Source: Arthrobacter crusticola
GTDB taxonomy: Bacteria; Actinomycetota; Actinomycetes; Actinomycetales; Micrococcaceae
Assembly: GCF_004357995.1 (NCBI RefSeq)
Contig: NZ_SMTK01000001.1
Coordinates: forward strand, 682,001 to 746,000
Length of the DNA: 64,000 bases
Reading direction: 5' to 3'
Program-made: the position numbers and the translations under genes
Part shown: piece after piece, positions 24,736-32,610 of the stretch
How the letters are laid out: each line of letters begins with the position of its first letter
Numbering within the stretch: the stretch's first letter is position 1
Notes under the pieces: model-generated
The model's database searches: none
What the model was told of the DNA's origin: nothing
The model's input: the letters and a program-made list of their open reading frames with translations, nothing else

Positions 24736-26376
24736 ATGACACCAGTACTTTCGGACCTCGAGGAGACGGCCTCCTCGGTCTTCGGATGGGACCACCTCCG
24801 CTCCGGTCAGCGGCAGGCGATGCAGGCCCTTTTGGAGGGCAGGAACGTCCTCTGCGTGATGCCGACCGGTTCCGGGAAGTCGGCAATCTATCAGGTGCCC
24901 GGGCTGGTGATCCCGGGCGTCGTTGTCGTCATTTCACCGCTCATCGCCCTGCAGCACGACCAGGCCGAGGCTCTCAACGCCAGCGCCGGTGCGGGCCGTG
25001 CGTACGTGGTGAACTCGGGGCTGAGCCGGTCGGACACCGACGAGGCCTGGGAAGCGGCCGGGGAACCCGATGAGGATCGGCGGGCGAAATTCCTGTTCCT
25101 CGCCCCGGAACAGGTGGCCAAGGAGGAGGCCGCCGAACGGCTGCGGAACCTCGATGTGTCGCTGCTGGTCATCGACGAGGCGCACTGTGTATCCGCATGG
25201 GGGCACGACTTCCGGCCCGATTACCTGCAGCTGGGTACCCTGACGGACTCGCTGTCGTGCCCCGTCCTGGCCCTCACGGCGACCGCGTCGGCACCCGTCC
25301 AGGAGGAGATCACCGGGCAGCTGCACCTCGGAGACCCGGTGGTCCTCGTAGAGGGTTTCGACCGGCCCAACCTGTTCCTGGAGGTGGTGCCCCACGTGCA
25401 GGAGGCCGACAAGCACCGGGCGGTGGTGGAGCAGGTGGAGGGGCTGGAAAAACCCGGACTTGTCTATGTCGCCACCCGGAAGGCCGCCGACACCCTCGCC
25501 GAGGAGCTGTCCGCCCTCGGGATGAAAGCCGCCTCCTACCATTCAGGCCGGCGCGCCAGCGACCGGGAGGAGGTCCACGAGGGTTTCCTGGCCGGCCGGC
25601 TCGACGTGGTGGTAGCGACCACGGCGTTCGGCATGGGCATCGACAAGCCCGATGTCCGGTTCGTGGTGCACGAGGCCGTGGCCGATTCCCTCGACAGCTA
25701 CTACCAGGAGATCGGGCGCGGCGGACGCGACGGCGGGCCCGCGGCGGCCACCCTTCACTACCGGACCGAGGACCTCTCGCTGCGCCGGTTCTTCGCCGCC
25801 AAGACCGCCGATCGGGACGGGCTCGAGCAGCTCTTTGCCGTGCTTCGGGCGCAGGAGCGCCCCACCGACCTCAAGGAGCTGCGCGCCCTGACCGGCCTGA
25901 GCCAGCGCAAAGCGGCCGGCCTGATGAACCTCCTCGAGGCCGCCGGCGCCGTTCGAGCCGGCCCGGACGGATACAGCGCAGAAAATTTTCCTCCGCCGGA
26001 GGCCGCGGAGCGCGCCGTGGAGCAGGCTCGGATCCGCGAAACCATCGACACCTCGCGGGTGGAGATGTCCCGCCGGTACGCGGAAACGCGGGGATGCCGG
26101 CGGCAGTTCCTGCTCGCCTACTTCGGCGAGGAGTTCGACGGGTCCTGCGGGCACTGTGACAACTGCGCCGACGCGTCCTCCGTGGACTGTGAGCAACAGC
26201 CCGAAGCGGAGGTGCCCTACGCGGTTCAGTCGAAGGTGGAACACGCTGAATGGGGTCCCGGCACCGTGATGAGCTACGAGGAAGGCACGGTGACGGTCCT
26301 TTTCGAAACCACCGGGTACCGGACGCTGTCCCTCGACCTCGTGGCCGAGAAGGGGCTGCTGCGCGCCGCCGGCTGA
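24736..26376 (+). CDS. recQ: RecQ family ATP-dependent DNA helicase
   Basis: A 546-residue 3'-5' DNA helicase. Walker A 'MPTGSGKS' lies near 42-49, DEAH at 147-150, 'ALTATAS' is motif III, and 'SYYQEIGRGGRDG' is motif VI. The RecQ-Ct zinc site is visible as an upstream Cys plus 'CGHCDNC', followed by a winged-helix-like region. There is no HRDC domain. The C-terminal ~50 residues ('VEHAEWGPGTVMSYEEGTVTVLF') instead resemble the small Tudor-like tail of PcrA/UvrD helicases. The start follows AAGGGGAGGCC, a strong ribosome binding site. A 22-bp piece of its 3' end is repeated downstream. Confidence 0.93.
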   Translation: MTPVLSDLEETASSVFGWDHLRSGQRQAMQALLEGRNVLCVMPTGSGKSAIYQVPGLVIPGVVVVISPLIALQHDQAEALNASAGAGRAYVVNSGLSRSDTDEAWEAAGEPDEDRRAKFLFLAPEQVAKEEAAERLRNLDVSLLVIDEAHCVSAWGHDFRPDYLQLGTLTDSLSCPVLALTATASAPVQEEITGQLHLGDPVVLVEGFDRPNLFLEVVPHVQEADKHRAVVEQVEGLEKPGLVYVATRKAADTLAEELSALGMKAASYHSGRRASDREEVHEGFLAGRLDVVVATTAFGMGIDKPDVRFVVHEAVADSLDSYYQEIGRGGRDGGPAAATLHYRTEDLSLRRFFAAKTADRDGLEQLFAVLRAQERPTDLKELRALTGLSQRKAAGLMNLLEAAGAVRAGPDGYSAENFPPPEAAERAVEQARIRETIDTSRVEMSRRYAETRGCRRQFLLAYFGEEFDGSCGHCDNCADASSVDCEQQPEAEVPYAVQSKVEHAEWGPGTVMSYEEGTVTVLFETTGYRTLSLDLVAEKGLLRAAG

Positions 26377-26470
26377 AGCGGCCGGCGCGCGGCCGGGTCA
26401 ATCGTGGCGGACTGGACCTACCTGCTTGGACGTACCGGACTAGGTGAGCCGGACGCTGTCCCTCGACCTC
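26319..26470 (+). repeat. 22-bp direct repeat copying the recQ 3' end
   Basis: CCGGACGCTGTCCCTCGACC plus TC occurs at 26319-26340 inside recQ and again, perfectly, at 26449-26470 in the intergenic region, 130 bases apart. Flanks do not match beyond a few bases, so this is a trace of a partial duplication or recombination. Confidence 0.85.
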
Positions 26471-26482
26471 CGCCCGGCCGCC

Positions 26483-26821
26483 TCAGCGCGGCTGCGCGGG
26501 GTTGGTGGGGTCGCCATGCGACGGTGGGTTGATCGGCGGCCCGGACGTCGCGGGGCTCACACGGGAGCCGGCCTGCCTCTGCCCCATCTCGGGCATGCTC
26601 TGCGCCGATTCGTCAGCCAGCTCCGCGCCGCCGCGCACCGCCTCCAGCCGGCGCTCAAGGACCTGGGTTACCGGCAGCCGGTTCCCGTGCTCCCGCTCAT
26701 AGGCAAGCAGCGCCTCCAGGCCGCCCTCGTCCAGGGACGTGATCCTCGAAGGAAGGGTGCCCAATGGGATGTGGTCGTAATCAGGCAGCGGCAGTTCGCC
26801 GCGTGCAGGGGACTCGCTCAT
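26483..26821 (-). CDS. Small conserved actinobacterial protein (lipid-droplet-associated/DUF8129-like)
   Basis: A 112-residue soluble protein. The first ~65 residues contain the recognisable pattern 'LPLPDYDHIPLGTLPSRITSL' followed by a helix and 'ALLAYEREHGNRLPVTQVLERRLEAV', which I associate with a small actinobacterial domain of unknown role (DUF8129-like; from memory). The C-terminal 45 residues are Pro/Ser/Gly-rich and probably disordered. GGAGGAGAA immediately upstream of the ATG at 26821 fixes the start. A candidate promoter lies at 26851-26878. Confidence 0.7.
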   Translation of the reverse strand: MSESPARGELPLPDYDHIPLGTLPSRITSLDEGGLEALLAYEREHGNRLPVTQVLERRLEAVRGGAELADESAQSMPEMGQRQAGSRVSPATSGPPINPPSHGDPTNPAQPR

Positions 26822-27233
26822 TTCTCCTCCGTTTTTCGCCGTGCCGTCAGCGTATAAAGGCCCGAACGTCTCCGGCAAGGAAGTGGAGAAGCCCACCCGG
26901 AGCGGCCGGTTTGCCTGTTGCCAACGCTGCCTCCGGCCCATACTCTGAGAGAGGTTGAGCAGTCGGCCATGGAGCCTTTCGTGGAGCGCCATGGAGCACA
27001 GTCTGACGATTATCGGGTGGAGAAGTACCACCCGCACGGCCGGCCAACCGCAGTGAGCCCCCTCGTCGAGCCCGCGCACGCCGGCACACCAGCCTTCCTG
27101 CCTTACCGGCCGCCCGCCGCTTCCCACCGGTCATCTCCGGTAGCGGGGCAGGGCACTTCCCACTTTCGCAGCGGGCCCCGCCCCTGCCTCCAGAATCGGT
27201 GGCACGACCGCCGCACTCCGCAAGGAACACGTC
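26822..27233. other. 412-base intergenic region between divergent small genes
   Basis: No protein-coding gene is convincing here. On the minus strand TTGCCG (26873-26878) and TATACG (26851-26856), 16 bases apart, form a plausible promoter for the 112-aa gene. On the plus strand an AAGGAAC ribosome binding site precedes the gene at 27234; its promoter was not identified. Confidence 0.45.
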
Positions 27234-27461
27234 ATGACCCTGGACTACCTCAAATCACTGGCCGTCGCCGCAGCTCAGCTTGAGTCGGCCGAATTCTCCC
27301 GGGACCAGGCGGCAGCCCAGCTGCAGTTGACGGTCATCGAGGCGATCAACAGCGGTGGGAGCGTCACCGCCGTGGCCGAGGCCGCCGCACTGTCACCCCA
27401 GACCGTCTTCACCCTGTGCGATCAGGCCGACAGCGACTTGAAGGGTCTTCTGGTGATCTGA
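27234..27461 (+). CDS. Small hypothetical protein with helix-turn-helix-like segment, 75 aa
   Basis: A 75-residue all-helical protein. Residues about 42-63, reading 'SGGSVTAVAEAAALSPQTVF', have the spacing and hydrophobic pattern of a helix-turn-helix. No other domain is present. It precedes the GAF-ANTAR gene by about 90 bases on the same strand, so it could be part of the same regulatory unit, although a separate promoter is possible. Whether it binds DNA is inference only. Confidence 0.6.
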   Translation: MTLDYLKSLAVAAAQLESAEFSRDQAAAQLQLTVIEAINSGGSVTAVAEAAALSPQTVFTLCDQADSDLKGLLVI

Positions 27462-27552
27462 TCCCGCCCCGGGAGCCTGATCGCGCTGGCTGCCCCTGTG
27501 TATGCTGAATTCGCTGCCGAACAAAGAATCCAAGCCGCGTGGAGCGCCGACA

Positions 27553-28266
27553 ATGAATGTACCGCTTGATGACCTGACCACGGTTTTCGCGCGGCTCAAG
27601 GGCCTGCTCCTGACCGAGAGCAAGGCGGGAACGGCCATCGGGGCGCTCGCCGAAGCGGTCAAGAAGTCGGTGGTGGGATCCCTGGGTGCGGGTGTCAGCC
27701 TGATCGACCCCCAGGGCCGCGCGCGCAGCACCGGCTACACCGACCAGATCGTTGCGCGGGCCGATGAGCTTCAATACGACCTCGGGCAGGGGCCGTGCCT
27801 CACGGCCTGGGCCGCGGGCTCGACCGAGCAGATCGACGACATTTCGACCGAGACGCGGTGGCCCGAGTGGTGCGCCGCCGTCGTGGACCTCCCCCTGCGC
27901 TCGACCCTCAGCACGGCCCTGATCCACGATGGGACCGCCATCGGCGCCCTCAAGGTGCACTCGCCGCTGCCCAACGCCTTCTCAGAGCAGGACCGGAAAC
28001 ACCTCGCACTGCTGGCGGCTCCGGCGGCCGTCCTGCTCGGCAACGCCCAGCCGGACCAGACGCCTGCCCAGCTCAGCCGAACCCTCCGGGAGGCACTGCA
28101 CAGCAGGGACAGCATCCACACCGCCCGCGGGATCCTGATGGAGCGGTGGGGCGCCGGCCCGGATGAGGTCATGCGGAGCCTGGTCAATGCGTCGGTCCGC
28201 AACGGCACCGATCTACTCACCCTTGCCGCCGGCGTGATAGACGGATCCGCCGACGTTTCCCGCTGA
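27553..28266 (+). CDS. GAF and ANTAR domain-containing RNA-binding antiterminator
   Basis: A 237-residue signalling protein. The GAF domain spans about 20-160 ('YDLGQGPCLTAWAAGSTEQIDDI', 'WCAAVVDLPLRSTLSTAL'), and the ANTAR domain about 180-230 ('IHTARGILMERWGAGPDEVMRSL'). ANTAR domains bind paired hairpins in nascent RNA and block termination; the GAF domain presumably senses a small molecule. The ATG at 27553 is preferred over 27502 because GGAG lies 8 bases before it. It is followed by a 161-aa acidic-tailed gene after 9 bases, a likely operon. The RNA targets are not visible here. Confidence 0.88.
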   Translation: MNVPLDDLTTVFARLKGLLLTESKAGTAIGALAEAVKKSVVGSLGAGVSLIDPQGRARSTGYTDQIVARADELQYDLGQGPCLTAWAAGSTEQIDDISTETRWPEWCAAVVDLPLRSTLSTALIHDGTAIGALKVHSPLPNAFSEQDRKHLALLAAPAAVLLGNAQPDQTPAQLSRTLREALHSRDSIHTARGILMERWGAGPDEVMRSLVNASVRNGTDLLTLAAGVIDGSADVSR

Positions 28267-28275
28267 GGAGTCCCG

Positions 28276-28761
28276 GTGGAAAATCCCTCAGACCACGAGC
28301 ACCAGCGGCTGCTGCTCCTTCGGGCCATCCGGCATACGCAGATCAGCCTGGGCGAGCTGTGGCTCCACTACTTCGCCATCGGCGGTGATGCCGGAGAATA
28401 CGAGGTGGAAGCCTACCTGCACGGCTCCTTCACCCTGCCGCCCCTCCAACGGGACCTGCTCGCGCATGCAGCGAATGAACTGATCGACGACAGGCCGCCT
28501 CCGCCGCGGGCGCCCTACAGCACCGACGTGCCCGAGTCGGAACACAACCCCCGCCCGGCTTCCGGGCCGGGCGGGTACGGCCCGGCCATCGCCTACGCCA
28601 CCGATGACGGGGGTGACGACGCGGCGCCCAGTGCACCGGGAAACGGCCGCACCGGCTCCGGGAGCGCCGGTGACAGCTTCGGGACCGAGGAAAGCCGGGA
28701 CGGTGGAATGGGGTGGGCGTGGAACGAAGGCGCCCGCGGTGACGGAAGCGACTCCCCGTAG
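28276..28761 (+). CDS. Hypothetical protein encoded with the ANTAR gene, 161 aa
   Basis: The first ~75 residues are a compact helical domain ('HTQISLGELWLHYFAIGGDAGEYEVEAYL' type), which I have seen adjacent to ANTAR regulators in Arthrobacter-like genomes (recollection). The last ~80 residues are Gly, Asp, Ser and Pro-rich and probably disordered. The GTG start at 28276 follows GAGGAG, nine bases after the ANTAR stop, so the two are cotranscribed. Function unknown; a partner or adaptor of the antiterminator is a reasonable guess. Confidence 0.65.
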   Translation: MENPSDHEHQRLLLLRAIRHTQISLGELWLHYFAIGGDAGEYEVEAYLHGSFTLPPLQRDLLAHAANELIDDRPPPPRAPYSTDVPESEHNPRPASGPGGYGPAIAYATDDGGDDAAPSAPGNGRTGSGSAGDSFGTEESRDGGMGWAWNEGARGDGSDSP

Positions 28762-28820
28762 GCAACGCCCCAGTGCCCGGACCCGCCGCCCGGGCGGCCC
28801 CACCGTCTAGGATTACAGGA

Positions 28821-29486
28821 ATGACTGCTCCGCACCGGCACCCGACCGCATACTCAACGGTTCGCGGCGAGCACCGGAACGAGCTCGAGATCCGCCGGTC
28901 CCGATTCATCACCGTCCTGCGCAGGGTCGGAACCGAAACCGAAGCGACCGGCCTCCTGGCACAGCTGCGCACCGAATTCCCGACGGCGCGGCACCACTGC
29001 AGCGCCTACCTCATCGGAGCGGGGCGCACCATCCAGCGCGCCCACGACGACGGCGAACCCGCCGGCACCGCCGGAGCACCAATGCTCGAAGCGCTCAGCC
29101 GCCATGGCGCGGCAGACCTCAGCGACACCGCTGCCGTCGTCGTGCGGTACTTCGGAGGCGTCCTCCTGGGCGCGGGCGGGTTGATCCGCGCCTACTCCCA
29201 GTCGGTCACCCGGGCCCTGGACGGGGCACCCCTGCTCCGCCGACGCCTCCTCAGCCTCTACACCGTGCCGGTGGCGCATGCGGAGGCCGGGCGGGTCGAA
29301 AACGAGCTGCGCGCCGCCGCCACGATCATTCGGGGCACCTCGTACACCCCTGAGGAGGCGCTCATCGAGGTAGCGCTCGAAGCCGACGCCGACAGCTATG
29401 AGGATTTCAAGCGGCGGCTCGCCGCCTCGACCGCCGGTGCCTCGGTGTCGCGCCCTGCGGGTACCACGTGGGTTGACCTTGACTGA
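28821..29486 (+). CDS. YigZ/IMPACT family protein
   Basis: A 221-residue protein. The IMPACT domain is clear: 'RRSRFITVLRRVGTE', 'ARHHCSAYLIG', 'DDGEPAGTAGAPMLEAL' and 'VVVRYFGGVLLGAGGLIRAYS'. The C-terminal DUF1949-like half follows. Bacterial YigZ proteins bind nucleic acid; the cellular role is uncertain. The ATG at 28821 is preceded by TAGGAT seven bases upstream (28808-28813), so a leaderless transcript is likely. Its stop codon overlaps the beginning of the following methyltransferase gene. Confidence 0.9.
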   Translation: MTAPHRHPTAYSTVRGEHRNELEIRRSRFITVLRRVGTETEATGLLAQLRTEFPTARHHCSAYLIGAGRTIQRAHDDGEPAGTAGAPMLEALSRHGAADLSDTAAVVVRYFGGVLLGAGGLIRAYSQSVTRALDGAPLLRRRLLSLYTVPVAHAEAGRVENELRAAATIIRGTSYTPEEALIEVALEADADSYEDFKRRLAASTAGASVSRPAGTTWVDLD

Positions 29487-30606
29487 GTTCGACTTCGACC
29501 GCCTGAGCCGCAAGCCCGACGTCGAGGCGCCGAACCTGCAGGCCTACGACGCCACCGATCGGCTGCTGCTGGACTCGGCGGCCGGCAGGCTCGCCGCGCA
29601 GCCCTCCGGCGTCGTGGTGCTCGGCGACCGTTACGGCGCCCTCACGCTCGGAGCGGCCTTGCTGCACGGGGTCCTCCGTCCGCGCGTCTACCAGGATCCG
29701 CTCTCGCACGAACTGGCGCTGGCCCGCAATGCCCGGACGGTGGGCGCCTCCGGCCGGTATGAGCGGCACGGACTGGGCCCGGACCTCCTCCGGGATGCGT
29801 GCACGGTGCTGCTCCAGCTTCCCCGCTCCCTCGACGCCCTGGAGGAGGCCGCCTGGAACATCGCGGCCTATGCCGATCCTTCGGTCACGGTCTACGCCGG
29901 CGGGCGGCTCAAGCACATGAGCCTGGCCATGACCGCGGTGCTGCAGAAGTACTTCGGGTCCGTCACCGCGGGGCTGGCCCGGCAGAAGTCCCGGGTCCTC
30001 ACCGCCTCCGGGCCACTGCCCGCCGGCAGCCCACCGTTCCCGGTCACGCAGCGGCACGACGTAGGGCTCCCCCAGCCGCTGATCCTGCGCGCGTTCGGCG
30101 AGACGTTCGGCGGGGCGGCACTGGACCCCGGAACGCGGTTCCTCCTCCCCCACCTCGCGTCCACGGCGGCGACGGATTTGGCCATCGATCTCGGCTGCGG
30201 CAACGGTGCCATCGCTGCCTACCTGGCGCTGACCCGGCCCGGGCTGCGGGTGATCGCATCGGACCAGTCGGCCTCCGCCGTAGCCTCCACCCGGGAGACC
30301 GCGCGCGCGAACGCCGTCGGGGACCGGGTGGACGTGGTGCGCGACGACGCTCTGTCATCCCGGCCAAAGGGGTCGGCGAACCTGATCATCCTGAATCCTC
30401 CCTTCCATATCGGTGCCACAGTTCATGCGGGCATCGCCGTGAAGCTGTTCACCGATGCCGCCCGGGTGCTCGCCCCCGGCGGGGAACTGTGGACCGTCTG
30501 GAACAGCCACCTCGCGTACCGGCCGGCCCTGTCCCGGATTGTCGGACCGACCCGCCAGATCGACCGTAACCAGCGGTTCACGATCACCTGTTCGGTCCGC
30601 CGCTGA
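29479..30606 (+). CDS. RsmC/RlmG-like class I SAM-dependent methyltransferase
   Basis: A ~375-residue two-domain methyltransferase resembling the rRNA guanine-N2 methyltransferases RsmC and RlmG. The N-terminal half is a degenerate methyltransferase-like domain. The C-terminal half has motif I 'AIDLGCGNGAIAAYLAL', 'VIASDQSASAVAS' and the N6/N2-type catalytic motif 'LIILNPPFHIG'. The start is uncertain: TTG at 29479 (or 29473) overlaps the yigZ stop and implies coupling, while the frame is open from 29398. No Shine-Dalgarno sequence is clear. Which rRNA base is modified cannot be told. Confidence 0.82.
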   Translation: MTEFDFDRLSRKPDVEAPNLQAYDATDRLLLDSAAGRLAAQPSGVVVLGDRYGALTLGAALLHGVLRPRVYQDPLSHELALARNARTVGASGRYERHGLGPDLLRDACTVLLQLPRSLDALEEAAWNIAAYADPSVTVYAGGRLKHMSLAMTAVLQKYFGSVTAGLARQKSRVLTASGPLPAGSPPFPVTQRHDVGLPQPLILRAFGETFGGAALDPGTRFLLPHLASTAATDLAIDLGCGNGAIAAYLALTRPGLRVIASDQSASAVASTRETARANAVGDRVDVVRDDALSSRPKGSANLIILNPPFHIGATVHAGIAVKLFTDAARVLAPGGELWTVWNSHLAYRPALSRIVGPTRQIDRNQRFTITCSVRR

Positions 30607-30628
30607 CCCACGCCGCACGGCGCCGGCT

Positions 30629-30772
30629 CATCGAGGACGCACAACCGACGCCGAAACCGCCGACCCACCGGTCATTACCGCCCCCTCGACGGAGGGGGTT
30701 CTCCGGCCCATCGAGGACGCAGCACTTACTGCCCAGGCCCCTCCACCGGTCAATACTGCACCCTCGATGAAG
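30629..30772 (+). repeat. Two imperfect ~65-bp direct repeats downstream of rpsA
   Basis: CATCGAGGACGCA followed by divergent sequence and then CCACCGGTCA-TAC-GC-CCCTCGA appears at 30629-30694 and 30709-30772. The two copies share their ends and diverge in the middle. They lie between the methyltransferase gene and the rpsA terminator, with no credible gene. Confidence 0.65.
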
Positions 30773-30803
30773 ACCGCCCACACCACCGCCCCGGCCGTCC
30801 CGG

Positions 30804-30844
30804 AGCAAAAAGAAGGACCCCCGCCAGACGGCGGGGGTCCTTCT
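30804..30844 (-). terminator. Rho-independent terminator of rpsA
   Basis: A perfect 15-bp stem (AGAAGGACCCCCGCC at 30811-30825, complement 30830-30844) with AGAC loop. On the minus strand it is followed by TTTTTGC, an excellent tail. The convergent methyltransferase transcript may also use it. Confidence 0.93.
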
Positions 30845-30869
30845 CAGTGTTCGGCGGAAGCCGGAGGGT

Positions 30870-32342
30870 TTAGGCTCCGGTCAGCTTCTCGCGGAGAGCC
30901 GCAAGCGCCTCATCCGAAGCGAGGGTGCCTGAACCGGTCTCGGCGGCGACGGGCTCCGAAGAGTAGCTCGTAGCGTTCGACTCGACGGGCTCGTTGGCGG
31001 CGGCGGCGTCGTCGGACGCGTGCTGCACAACCTGCTTCTTGTGGGACTCCCAGCGGGCCTGGGCCTCGGCGTACTGAGCCTCCCAAGCGGCGCGCTGGTT
31101 CTCGTACCCTTCGAGCCATTCGTTCGACTCGGGGTCGAAGCCCTCGGGGTACTTGTAGTTGCCCTCTTCGTCGTACTCTGCGGCCATACCGTACAGAGCC
31201 GGGTCGAACTCGGTGCTGTCGGCGTCGACGCCCTCGTTGGCCTGCTTGAGGCTGAGGGAGATGCGGCGGCGCTCGAGGTCGATGTCGATGACCTTGACGA
31301 AGAGCTCGTCGCCAACGGAAACGACCTGCTCTGCAAGCTCAACGTGGCGGACTGCCAGCTCCGAGATGTGGACCAGGCCTTCGATGCCGTCTTCGACGCG
31401 TACGAACGCACCGAACGGAACCAGCTTGGTGACCTTACCGGGAACAACCTGGCCCAGCGCGTGGGTCCGGGCGAAGGTCTGCCAGGGATCTTCCTGCGTT
31501 GCCTTCAGCGAGAGCGAAACACGCTCGCGGTCCAGGTCGACTTCGAGAACCTCGACGGTGACTTCCTGGCCGACCTCGACAACCTCGGACGGGTGGTCAA
31601 TGTGCTTCCAAGACAGTTCGGAGACGTGAACCAGACCGTCGACGCCGCCGAGGTCCACGAACGCACCGAAGTTGACGATCGAGGAGACAACGCCCGGACG
31701 GACCTGGCCCTTTTCGAGCTTGTTGAGGAAGGTCGAGCGGACCTCGGACTGGGTCTGCTCCAGCCAGGCGCGACGCGACAGCACAACGTTGTTGCGGTTC
31801 TTGTCGAGCTCGATGATCTTCGCTTCGATCTGCTGGCCGATGTACGGAGCCAGGTCGCGCACACGGCGCATCTCGACGAGCGACGCGGGCAGGAAGCCGC
31901 GCAGGCCGATGTCGAGGATAAGACCACCCTTGACGACCTCGATGACGGTACCGGTGACGACGCCGTCTTCTTCCTTGACCTTTTCGATGTCGCCCCAGGC
32001 ACGCTCGTACTGAGCGCGCTTCTTGGACAGGATCAGACGGCCTTCTTTGTCCTCCTTGGTGAGCACCAGGGCCTCGACCTGATCGCCGACGGAGACGACA
32101 TCTCCGGGATCAACGTCGTGCTTGATGGAAAGCTCACGGGAAGGGATGACACCCTCGGTCTTGTAACCGATGTCGAGCAGGACCTCATCGCGGTCGACCT
32201 TGACGACGGTACCTTCGACGAGATCTCCGTCGTTGAAGTACTTGATCGTCGCGTCGACTGCTGCGAGGAAGTCCTCAGCGGTGCCGATGTCGTTGATAGC
32301 GACCTGCGGGGCACCTTGCTTCTCGGTGGTGGTGATGGTCAT
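30870..32342 (-). CDS. rpsA: 30S ribosomal protein S1
   Basis: A 490-residue RNA-binding protein that helps load mRNAs on the 30S subunit. Four S1 OB-fold repeats are visible: 'GDLVEGTVVKVDRDEVLLDIG', 'DGVVTGTVIEVVKGGLILDIG', 'KGQVRPGVVSSIVNFGAFVDLGG' and 'LGQVVPGKVTKLVPFGAFVRV'. The C-terminal ~100 residues are an acidic, Glu/Ala/Ser-rich tail typical of actinobacterial S1. Codon use is strongly biased, as expected for a highly expressed gene. The ATG at 32342 follows the usual start 'MTITTTEK'. Its leader lies within 32343-32540; I could not assign promoter hexamers there with confidence. Confidence 0.98.
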   Translation of the reverse strand: MTITTTEKQGAPQVAINDIGTAEDFLAAVDATIKYFNDGDLVEGTVVKVDRDEVLLDIGYKTEGVIPSRELSIKHDVDPGDVVSVGDQVEALVLTKEDKEGRLILSKKRAQYERAWGDIEKVKEEDGVVTGTVIEVVKGGLILDIGLRGFLPASLVEMRRVRDLAPYIGQQIEAKIIELDKNRNNVVLSRRAWLEQTQSEVRSTFLNKLEKGQVRPGVVSSIVNFGAFVDLGGVDGLVHVSELSWKHIDHPSEVVEVGQEVTVEVLEVDLDRERVSLSLKATQEDPWQTFARTHALGQVVPGKVTKLVPFGAFVRVEDGIEGLVHISELAVRHVELAEQVVSVGDELFVKVIDIDLERRRISLSLKQANEGVDADSTEFDPALYGMAAEYDEEGNYKYPEGFDPESNEWLEGYENQRAAWEAQYAEAQARWESHKKQVVQHASDDAAAANEPVESNATSYSSEPVAAETGSGTLASDEALAALREKLTGA

Positions 32343-32610
32343 GTAGTTGGGGCTCCGTTGTGGAAGTTTTCTTGATCCGGAAAGCGGACGCTGGAAATAC
32401 CGGCCGAAAAAGCCGGGCCATCCAGGGGAATCCGATGTCCGGAAGCGGACAGATTGGATAAAACCTAAAGAGCGGTTCTATTGGTATTGCGCCGGAACTC
32501 GCACGGCGGATGCCGGCCCGAACCACAGCGCAATACGCGCCCGTCTAGTCTAACGGCGGGAGCCAACCCCGTCAAAGCGGACCGGCCGGGCCGGCCCTTG
32601 GTGCCGGAGC

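Noticed and set aside
30584-30808. 74-codon minus-strand gene downstream of rpsA
   Set aside because: It lies just beyond the rpsA terminator hairpin and consists of the two imperfect repeats; no start signals or conserved domain.
31020-32375. 451-codon open frame antisense to rpsA
   Set aside because: It mirrors the strongly biased rpsA codons; the product has no recognisable domain and rpsA is certain.
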